Positions 54,438 through 64,000 of a DNA stretch of 64,000 nucleotides are shown piece by piece. The position numbers and the translations under genes were made by a program. The stretch covers positions 38,876,501-38,940,500 of the forward strand of contig OX419761.1 of NCBI GenBank assembly GCA_948567375.1. Reading direction: 5' to 3'. Within the stretch, counting starts at the first letter, position 1. Each line of letters starts with the position of its first letter. The notes under the pieces were generated by a model. The model was not told the origin of the DNA and searched no databases. It saw only the letters and a program-made list of their open reading frames with translations. The DNA is from Lunularia cruciata (lineage: Eukaryota; Streptophyta; Marchantiopsida; Lunulariales; Lunulariaceae).

Positions 54438-57244
54438 CATCTTTGTGTCATTCACCTCTGTGCTCTCTTCACCTGTATCGTGTGTCGTAGAAACAAATCC
54501 CAATCGTCGTGATATACGTAACCTGTTCGCTTGGAGGTATTTGCTATCTACCATTCGAGAATGTCTACCGTCCACGACGATCATGTCTTCGTCTTTATGC
54601 CGACCCGCTAGATCGAGCTGTCAGTCACCTTCTCATTTTGTAGCTTGGAGCCATTATTGCCATTTCTGACTGGAGTCAATAGACTAACTTGTCTACATGC
54701 TGAGTTTGAGTCGTGGTGTTGACTTGGTGTGGACTCCGTCTGACTACTGCATAAGTAAAAGCCATCTTTCTAGTCTTGATACCATTCAACCATCAAGACG
54801 GCTTGTCCAGTCCTTTCTCGAACGCAAATAACCACTTTCCGTGATGGATAACCGTATAGACTCATATGCGTCAACGAGGTAAGATAAACCATTGACATCT
54901 TTACACACAGGTATCACTCATTTTCTCCACCGAAGAGAACAACGAATCCAATATTCTTTTTCACACAGGTAGGGTCGTTTTCTTGATTAACTTGAAGCTC
55001 AATTTTCTCATCTATCTCGCACGGCTTCTTATATTGTATGGTTTGTTCTTCTAATGTGGAATGAACTAAAAGCGATTCCGTTTCCGAAATGCTCTAAAGA
55101 TATCACTTATCTGGTCTCACCAGAAGTGTTGCTTTGGCGCTGTCTACTGAGCTTTAAAATCCCTTTGTTTTACCAGAGAAAGCTTTATAGCTGATGGGTT
55201 CTCTGTTGTCTATGATGGGCGGGATTACAAATCCAAGAGGTCAGTCAAATACAGTATGCAGTACTGGCCTGTACATCTACGATAGCCTGAAGTTAAGGAA
55301 TCTCTTGCCAAAATGTATCTGCTGACATTTGACTCACCGCAGTTAACTCTATTCTGCAATGATGCAGATGACTTTCTTTCATAGGGTATGTTATCCTCAC
55401 TGCTAAGACATCCAATACCAGATCCTGATCTTGATGAATGCGGGAAGCAACGGGGAATTGTGTGAAAGTCGCAGTACTCATCTTAGTATCCACATAAGAA
55501 TCTGCCACCATAGGCATTACTGATCACCTAGGAAAACAGTTGTTGCGGCACGCTACTAAACCCAAGTAACCTATGCTAGGTAGAAAGTGCATGATCATGA
55601 AGTACATATCAAGAGCAAGAGGGACCGGTAGTCTTCCGTGGTTCCCTGGAAGCACCACCGGCAAGATATTTGGGAAAGAAATATTCATCTCCATTCGAGC
55701 CTCCTTCTATAGTAGAATGTGATTACCTCTCCAAATCTGATTAACGTGATTGATACACTGATCACTTTCTAATCAATGCTTACGAATTTCTTACAGAGTT
55801 GTTGAGTACTGTTGATAGTATAGACCTGTAGAGTACTGTTACCTGGTTTGTGACATGTCATATTGCACTACAGCTTACAACCCTGCTGGTTATATGCGCA
55901 GCGTACATTTATGTTCCTGTGCTCTTGCGGAGTTCTGCTCTCGGCTACGTGCTTCCAACCGACCAGCTAGGACATACTCATGAATTATAAATTAATTGTG
56001 TCGATGCTCATTAGCCTCAATTGCCGTCGAGTTTGACAACCTAATGCAGTCTGCCATAAACCTTTAACTCTCCATAGCGCCTGTGATTGGCTTAATTGGT
56101 CGAGAACCTCACCGAAGCACCTGCTTTACCTGGGCTAGTGCTTTACTTGTATATGATAGAAAGCAGACTCTGCACCTGCACCATTGGTGATGTTTTTCTT
56201 ACTATCTGAGAGGTTTTGGGACTTCATGCCAGTCCCGTGACAATTTTCTTAGAGATAGGGAGAGCTTTCTTTTCAATCCGATGGCTGAGTCCACCTTTGC
56301 TGTCGGGAGTGGGTCAAGGTCGTCCACGTAAGTACCTCACAGGTGGTGGTGTGGTGATTCTGGTTCCCATAAACTCTCAAAGTTCCATTTGATTGCAGAG
56401 CAATCAAGAACATGGAGATTCATACATTCTCTAAGCCCAGTTTGCGTGCTGAATCTGGCCTATCTGTCGACCCCATCAGTCGACTAGTCAGTCAGTGGGT
56501 CCATTCCGTGCTCGTTCCAAAATGATTATGCCCAGGCTTGCTGCAAGAGGGAAGTTCTCCAGCTGGTGAGATGAGGTATTTGTGAACTATTACCTCTGCA
56601 CTAAGAAAAGGTTGCGCAACGCGCTGAGTGTTACTTTTGCTCGAGCACTACAGCCGGCAACTGCACTACCTCATGGTAAGTACTCGAGAGCCTGCAACCA
56701 CCACACTCTCACCAGCTCTGGCCACTTCAGGAAGTACGGACCTATCGGTGACCTACATGCTATGCCTGGGACCGCATTTGTGATGGACTTATTGACTCTT
56801 GCGCTTGACTCCATAGCTCCTCTCCAGCTGCTGTTGAGTTGCAACTTATTCAGATGTGTACTAACAGAGGGAACTTCATCATTTCATTCGTGAGTCTTAA
56901 TGGCCTCTCCATACTTCCGAAGCTTGATAGGTCCCCGATGACTGCTGCAGAGGCTACGGGTGTCCAAGTAGTGGTCAGATCAGTGCATTTGTTGGTGAGG
57001 AAAGCAAACCTTTTGAATACAGTTGTTATCGCCAAAGTACATTCGCTTTGCTATGGCGTTGAACCTTCTCAAACTTGGGGACGTAGACTTCGGAGTTTTG
57101 TGAGTACGGATGGGGCCTCACACTTTTTGCCATCAATGCTGGTCGTTTTGAATCCAGCTCAGCAAGTGAAGAAACAGACAGACCCTTTTCCAACTAAGGC
57201 TCAAACTTTGGATGTAGCTTTTGGAGGAGTTTAGGTTCGTAACC
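54438..57244. other. Intergenic and upstream region of the NPF gene
   Basis: There is no gene that I can support. Open frames on the plus strand at 56582-56893 and 56839-57234 and on the minus strand at 55293-55517 show no recognisable domain. The 5' part of the NPF transcript and its promoter should lie in the right part of this stretch; no convincing TATA box was identified. Confidence 0.4.
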
Positions 57245-60200
57245 ATGCTGACATCCAGGATTCTTGCGTCTGAGCAAGTGCAGAAAATGAAGAAATTCGT
57301 TGCAAAGGCCAGGTGCAAAGAGGACCTGCAGGTTGAGGAGAGCCATTTGCAAATCCAGAAATACGTATCAAATTCCGTGCCGAATTCCGCTACTGAGTAT
57401 AGAAAGGATTTGGAGATCGAGAAACACGACATTGGGTTCATACCTGTTGACATTCGAGGTCGACCTCTTGTGCACAAGGGAAACACAGGAACATGGAAAG
57501 CGGCGAGCTTCATTTTAGGTGAGTTCTGCTGGAGATCAGTTCTGCTTCGATATTCATAATATGTGACCCAGGTTTTGCATTTCTTGTTCAGAATTTGAAC
57601 AGACACAACGTTCAAGATGTCTGCAGGTTTCGACGACCATACCGTCAGTGCAATAGATGCTCGTCTCTAGTGAAAGTAAATGTGCTTTTCCACTGACATC
57701 TATGTGATGCAGAGCTGCATTGAGAGTACCGAAACTGTCACAATAGAAAGAGTTGAAAGGTCAAATCCATGACCAATCAGGATAATCCGAATGAACTAGA
57801 CGTGATAGTGAAATGGATTGGTGACGTACATCAAGGCATTACAACGTTATCGCAGAGTTGGGAACCTGCAATCTAGAGTAACTGGTAGCAGGGAAACTTT
57901 CGATTTTGAATTGAGTGGTATCCAATTCGAGAGGGAGACGTCCGAGGGTAGTTCTGGGGAAAGAAAGAAAATTTCAGGTTACGATGGTGGATTTTCTCCT
58001 GAGGCCGCAATTGGCCTAAGGAAATTGGCGGCTTCCACTTGGGTGCTACAAGTTTCAGGAGTTCAAGAGAAGTTCTTGCGCCAAGGGCTTACGCGGAAAT
58101 TTTAGAAGTTGCGGCATCTCTTGGAGGACATGAGTGTCCAGCCTTCTGGGAATCCTTTTCCTTAGCAACACGTACATTTCATGCTACTTCTGCATGGCCC
58201 CATGGTAGAACAGCGATGAATGCCTGTCTGATCTTCAGAGATCAACCTCAGTTCGACACAGACTTTAACGAATTCCTGTAAGGGGATATTTTCAAATGAC
58301 CTGGTTAATACCTTACCAGCTGCAAAAGAGGACTTCAGTTTCATCAGGATCACGAGTACCAAGAGGTTACCAACTTCCATGTGCTAACAAGTTTATCTCA
58401 CCGGGGTTGAATCCGACTTCGTAAGAACTGAGAAAAAAAAATAGAAAATTAGAACTGCTTTCCCCGTTCCACATCAAAATGCTCAGTAAGGTCGTATGTG
58501 TTTTGATATACAGCCACGGAGATGGCAGAGCGGATGACTTACATTGGATTGCTGGCAAATGCTGTATCATACTTAGTATTCGACATGCACCTGACATTTC
58601 CAAAGGCAAGCGATGTGGCCACGAACGTTGCAGGCGCTTCCAATTTGACTCCTTTGCTCGGTGCGTTCATTGCTGATACTTACCTCGGCCGCTTCTGGAC
58701 TATACTTGTCTTCGGACTCATCTACTTCGTCGTAAGTTATCTAACTCAGCTCGAAAAGAGCAGATCTGGAGTATGGTCCCTTTAGAGACTAGATGTACAA
58801 ATCTCAGCTGAAATTATCTCAAAACGTGGTGGCATAGGAAAGCTTGCTTTGTATTTACAGCAGCTGGTCCGATTCATAAGACTTCATGCGCTGCTTTCTA
58901 TTTATCGAAATATGGTGCATTAGCACTGAGAATGAATGCACTTACATCCAGCAAGGGAGGTTGATTTATCCTTTGATATTATCTGGATTAAGGACGTTGC
59001 AGTACTGATTGGTAATCCCAGAAAAGTTTTTCTCCAAAAGGAATTGAAGTAATTGAATATCTTTAGATACCTGTAAGAGTTTCAGGACTTGTATGAAAAC
59101 GCAATTAGGGTGACAGGTCATGGATGTAACTCCTTCTGAACTGGATGCATTATCAGGGTCTGCTCCTGCTCTCGGTCCAAGCCTTCATCCCGTCTTTGAG
59201 ACCGAGCAAAGAAGGATGCACCTTATTTCTTGCTGCGACGGGAGGATGCAAGGAAGCATCAGGGATGCAACTCACTGTTCTGTACCTAAGTTTGTATACG
59301 ATTGCACTAGGGACAGGGGGAATCACGCCCTGCGTATCGGCCTTCGGAGCAGACCAGTTCGATGAGGAAGATCCTACTGAACTTGCCTACTTGCCTTCTT
59401 ACTTCAATGCATTCTACTTCTTCATCAGCCTGGGTGCCTTCATGTCATTGACACTCGTCGTGAACATCTCAGAAAGTTTTGCTTTCAAATGGGGGTATCT
59501 CATACTGCTGTTGTCCATGTTTCTAGCTCTGACGATTCTTGTAATCGGAGTTCCGAGATACCGCCATAGACTGCCGAGTGCGAAGCTGAGTCCGCTTACA
59601 AGGGTTGCTCAAGTTATCACAGCTGCGGTGAGGAAAACGAAACTGAAGTTACCTGAAGATAGTTTGGAGCTATATGAAGTGTATGACAAGGAATCGGCCA
59701 TTATTGGGAGTCGAAAAATTGTTCACACTCCTACTCAAAGGTCTGGTTCCTCCTCTCAGCTGACATAAATATCGGGAGCTCCTGCTAGTATGCGTGGCAG
59801 GGAAAAGTCAAAACTCATGTCCGAATATGACCGAACGGGTAGAGCAAAAACTTTGAGAAAATTAAATTGCAATTCGAGATAATCTGCTTGATGAGTTTGA
59901 GACGCTCGTGACGATGATTTCTATCTGCGGATTGTTTCAGAAGCTCCCAACCGCAGAGAAAATTTAAATTTTATTGTCTCTGTTCTACAGCGCTGAGACT
60001 GATTCTGATTCCGTTGTAAACCGCAGATGGTTGGATAAAGCGGCGGTAGCTACAGATGAAGAGAGGGACCTACTGGAACACATTGGCAGCGACGTATCCC
60101 CGTGGAAGCTATGCACCGTTACACAGGTAGAAGAAGTCAAAGCGCTAATTCATATTCTACCAATCTGGTGCTCAGGAATTTTGACCAACATGGCGTTTAT

Positions 60201-60939
60201 ACAAATTGTCAATTTCGCACTTCAAGGAGGTACTTCGATGGACCGGAACATCAACGGCTACCAGATTCCAGTTCCGACGCTCGGCGTAGTATCCACAGTT
60301 CTGGTCGCCATCTCACTTCCTCTCTACAACCAATTTTTCGTCCCATTAATGAGAAAATACACCGGCCATTCTCGTGGGATCACACTCCTGCAACGCCAAG
60401 GCTCTGGCCAGATCATCATGGTCTTAGGTCTCGTTGTTGCTGGAGTGGTAGAAAACAGGAGACGGGCTGAAGCTTGGGATCTTGGGGTGCAAGGCAATCC
60501 CTTAGCACCGCTCAAGATCAGCGCGTTTTGGGTACTCCCAGCCTTCTGTCTGGTTGGACTTGGGGAAATATTTGCCATGGTGGGGCAATTAGAGTTTTTC
60601 TACGATCAGGCCCCAGATGCCATGCGCAGCTTTGGAGTAGCAATTTTCACGGCGAATGCTGGGGTAGGAGCTTTCATGGGCACTGCGAACGTGCACATTG
60701 TGAATGCAATCACGCCCAAGCCTGGTTGGGTGGCTGTAAACATCAATTTAGGACACATGGACTACTACTACTACTTCCTTGCAGTGCTCAATCTCACAAA
60801 CTTCTTCCTGTTTGTCTGGTGCGCGCATCGCTACAAGTACAAGACTGCCGCTAAGAGCACTCGCCGGGATGCTATTATGCAGAAAGTGCTATTACAAGAA
60901 CAGGCTAATGGTCATCATAGCCCCGGGGCACCTATATAA
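57245..60939 (+). CDS. NPF (NRT1/PTR family) proton-coupled transporter, four exons
   Basis: Exons: 57245-57518 (donor GTGAGT), 58514-58731 (acceptor ATACAG, donor GTAAGT), 59157-59740 (acceptor TATCAG, donor GTCTGG, the weakest call), 59991-60939 (acceptor CTACAG, stop TAA). They total 674 residues, or 660 from the in-frame Met at 57287; family members are usually about 550-620. Segments: DIRGRPLVHKGNTGTWKAA before the first membrane span, the proton-coupling motif EMAER at 58519-58533, GAFIADTYLGRFWT, YTIALGTGGITPCVSAFGAD, then RRWLDKAAVATDEE in the cytosolic loop. NMAFIQIVNFALQGGTSMDR, LPAFCLVGLGEIFAMVGQ and FFYDQAPDAMRSFG mark the second half. The product is a 12-span plasma- or vacuolar-membrane symporter for nitrate, peptides or hormones; the substrate cannot be told from sequence. 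The N-terminus is about 40 residues longer than typical. No break seen. Confidence 0.93.
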
Positions 60940-62690
60940 ATCCTCGATTACAATCACATCTGTAAATATTTTATCATTAATTTGAGGCATAGCACAATTT
61001 AAACGTCACTGGTTGGACAATAAATGCAACCCCGGCTAAACATTCAGTCTGTCGGATTTCTCCAACAGTGGACTTTCCTGTAGGGACACCACTCCCAGCT
61101 CTTCTCGCTCGTGTTGACTACATCAATCTGCTCATGGAAAGAGGATTCACGAATGGCAGCAAACTTGAGCACATGCTACCTCTTTGATTCTTAGAATTGG
61201 CCTATGCAGCTGACAGCCATTCTGATCATGACGGAGTAGGTTATCAGTAATTCACACAACGAAATCGTGGTGGTGCGTGAAAGAACCAGTTGTGATCATG
61301 ACAGATTCTTAATGCATCTTGCATCAGATGTCAGATCGACCGACGGTTATTCATACTTCAACAGGGAAACGGTCACAAGATCATGGAGTAGGTTGCTGAA
61401 GAGAGGAAAGAACAAGCAAGCGAGAAACAATAAGGAAATATTTCCGTACGTTTTAACCGTATTGCTTGCATCGATCTAAAGTCCAACACAACAACCAGTG
61501 AAGTAGCTCTCCATGCGCTTTCTGCAACAATCATACATACAGGCAAGATAGTATTAGAACTCTACAGCTCTTGTGTATGTCAAGAAGGAGAAATTGCTTC
61601 GAAGTTGTCTACGTGTGAGATTCTGATCCTTGTCATTCAATGCAAGGTATTGCCTATGCTTGACGTTGAAACGTTGACAATATTGGTTTCCTGGAGAAGA
61701 ATGAAACCAAGTATTTCACTCAAAACATCAAATGGAAGATGGACCAAACTCAACACTCGGAACCTCGTAAGTGTCTAGAGCGGTCGTCCACGGATATGGT
61801 GGACACTGTATTAGATGTGATCAAGTGATTAAAGAATAAAATACATGGGGAGAAGATATTAATATCTAATTAGCATGCGCAAACATATTCTTGTACGCAT
61901 TTCCATCCTTGTATGTCTCATCGGAAACTGCAATGACTTTGGCTGGAACAAACAATGTGCATGACGATAAGTGCAATGAGTTTTGCTTGATCGAAAAAGT
62001 AAATGCATAGGTAAGTGCAATACGTTGCACTTCTTATAAGAGCAATAAGCAATGGACAACTTCAAATTTTCAATCTGGTTGTCATTAACCTTTTTCTATT
62101 TTTTTACATCGTAAATTTAATAAAGTATCTCTGCTCTTGATAAGTAAACCTTAATTGGAAATTGCACTTATCCAAAACCCAAACCTGGACGACTGCAATT
62201 TTGGTTACACTTGTGAAATATGAAATATTTGGGTTGAATAACTGCAAAGTTGCAAACCCTCCGTAAGTGCAATCTGTATCTGGATGTATATACGTGGATG
62301 AAACATATGATGTACCAAACAACATGAATATTTTAAGTTCAAATAAAATAGGATAATAGATCCTTACTACTGCCTTTATAGGTGAGCGACCTCTAAAGTA
62401 ATCAGGAATTTCAAATCCATCGAGATACATTGCCGCATCTACAGTCATCTACGGTGTTACAAAGAGCCGTGGCTCTTTTATACCCAACAGTTTATGGATA
62501 CGGTGTTACATTTGGTGAATTCACATAGTTTTACACTTTAGGACCCTAATTTGAAGTATTACTTCTCTTTATTTTACATATATGGCTACACTTCTTAAAC
62601 AAGAAAACCATATTGAAATTCAATCCTTATCGATAATAAATTTCAAATGTTATACTATTTTATATGATATTTTGTTATTTAATCCAAGAC
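60940..62690. other. NPF 3' flank and intergenic DNA
   Basis: There is no gene that I can support. The decamer TAAGTGCAAT or its near complement recurs at about 61968, 62012, 62160 and 62263. AAGTGCAA/TTGCACTT forms an 8-bp inverted repeat at about 62014-62033. Open frames 61267-61479 and 62104-62448 (-) have no recognisable content. Confidence 0.4.
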
Positions 62691-62900
62691 ACCTTAGTTC
62701 TTTTAGTATAAAGATTAGCTATTATAACGATACAATTGTGCCTAGCTCCATTTTACTTCTTTTGATGGGGTCTTCCCATCCTTCATTTTTCCTAGGCGGT
62801 CGCCTTTTTTCATTTTACTTCTTTTGTCTTTTCCTCGTACAGCTTGATGCGGGTCTTCCCTTCATGTGTTCTACGGGGTCTCTCTTTTGTGCATTACCTA
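62690..62900 (+). repeat. Dispersed LINE-like 3' tail
   Basis: GATGGGGTCTTCCCATCCTT at about 62765 and GGCGGTCGCCTTTTTTCATT at about 62795 match the tails near 41880 and 53087-53125. No upstream coding part. Confidence 0.6.
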
Positions 62901-64000
62901 TTATTGTATCATGTGTAGTACGGGGTCTATCTTTTTATTATATTCATTATACATATATATAATTCTTTCAAAGTGAATCACTATAATGATGGACTTGATA
63001 TTCTTTATTGATACTTCCATAAAAGAAACTTTACCTTTGAATAATGTACACGTTACATTTTTTATTTAAAATTGAATAAATATAGTTTGAGAGAACATTT
63101 GTTACATTTAACATATAAGATTTAATTATAATAAATATAATTTAAGTAAATTAAATATATAATATTATTGTATAAATATAATGATTTAGTAGAGTTATGC
63201 ATATATTACTATAAAATTTTAGAAGATATTCCAAGAAATACTTAAGTAGGTTCAAATGTTATATGGTAAAGGTAAATAAGAATCTCCTATAGGATATAAG
63301 GTGTTAAAAAGCCTTCCTCTCTATTGAGGACTTGGCTAGAAATTGATTACTTACTTCAAAATTATGCATAACTCAAGTGTAAATAATAATACCTTGGAAT
63401 TTCTTTGATACTTATTATTCTCCTTATTCAGTTCTTGGATTATCTCTTCTCTTCTATCTTTTTGTTTGCTTGGATTTTGGTCTTTTACAGTACATCAAAG
63501 TAGAAATGTTGATGGATGGATTCTAGGGTTCTTTCAAACAACAAACTTTACGTCATAAATTTCTAGTATATATGTGATGCTTAAATAACATTCTAGTTAA
63601 TTAATTGATTAATTTTGTTTTGGTCAAACTTTCATATATACTATCCTTATGTGGGGTTTACTTAACTATTATCATTATCTTTGATGAGCTTTCTATTCAT
63701 CCACTTGTCACTTGTAATTAAATATTTATGTATGCTATTACATTTTGACTTAGAATATTATTTTTTAATATATATGGAAATTGTGATTGTAAAATTAATA
63801 AATAAACATACAATTCAAACACTTCAACTGGTTGACCAAACATAAATTCCTACCCTAAACCATAATAAGTAAAAGTGGTATTTAGAAAAGAGGCAAATTA
63901 TGTATTATGTTTTCTCATACCAAAACCATTTGATGGAACCCATTATACATAAAGTTGAGAAATTTTTGGTCACCACTTAATTTTAAATTTTATTTGCTAT
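62901..64000. other. AT-rich intergenic DNA, nothing recognised
   Basis: Mostly A and T with short TATA repeats; no coding, RNA or transposon feature that I can support. Confidence 0.5.

Noticed and set aside
56582-57234. Two overlapping plus-strand frames upstream of the NPF gene as a gene
   Set aside because: No recognisable domain and different frames; the stretch is better explained as upstream or 5' region of the transporter.
57133-57615. 160-codon minus-strand frame
   Set aside because: It overlaps NPF exon 1 on the other strand and has no recognisable domain.
42000-64000. tRNA genes
   Set aside because: No convincing B-box with cloverleaf seen by eye in the single-copy half; primer sites in the elements are only 12-20 base complements.

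Overview
The window looks like nuclear DNA of a land plant. The evidence is plant-type Ty3/gypsy retrotransposons primed by initiator-Met tRNA, a FAR1/FHY3-type pseudogene, and two intron-bearing housekeeping genes. These are a TRAPPC1 (Bet5) homologue and an NPF (NRT1/PTR) proton-coupled transporter. The species cannot be fixed from the sequence. The LINE-type reverse transcriptase remnants and intron sizes would fit a seed-free plant, but that is only an impression.

Layout. Positions 1-42000 are almost entirely retrotransposons nested in one another. I name three Ty3/gypsy families. Family A is a chromovirus with a C-terminal chromodomain, LTRs of about 600-800 bp that start TGTAATACC, and 5-bp target duplications. 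Family B has LTRs of about 460-500 bp. Family C has a different RT and primer site, 690-bp LTRs that start TGTAACACC, and apparent 4-bp target duplications. An old antisense A copy (1-2409) interrupts an old antisense C copy (2410 to about 7820). A B element starts near 9308 and ends at 36551. It is split twice: an A element (10958-27089) sits in its gag-protease region, and an antisense A element (30931-36531, duplication CTTGG) sits in its 3' LTR. The first A element itself carries a 9.5-kb family C insertion (13289-22825) made of two C copies in inverted orientation. Beyond B lie two tandem degenerate LINE-type reverse transcriptase copies (about 36.8-41.8 kb), each hit by a solo LTR (A at 37935-38660, C at 40411-41099).

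From about 42 kb the sequence is mostly single-copy in appearance. TRAPPC1 is encoded by four exons (43510-45587, +). A decayed FAR1/FHY3-type gene lies at 48702-50892 (-). LINE 3' tails, a 14-bp hairpin and a 1.27-kb element with terminal inverted repeats lie at 52.7-54.4 kb. The NPF transporter has four exons (57245-60939, +). The last 3 kb is AT-rich intergenic DNA with one more LINE-like tail.

Main observation. All three gypsy families carry, between primer binding site and gag, a small reading frame of about 55-70 codons with a shared residue pattern. Family A has two in a row, B has one and C has one. In the two C copies the 56-residue product is identical and the only two base differences are synonymous, while a neighbouring open frame in the same copies has seven differences, all changing residues. 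I do not recognise the domain. This leader-encoded protein is my best candidate for something undescribed.
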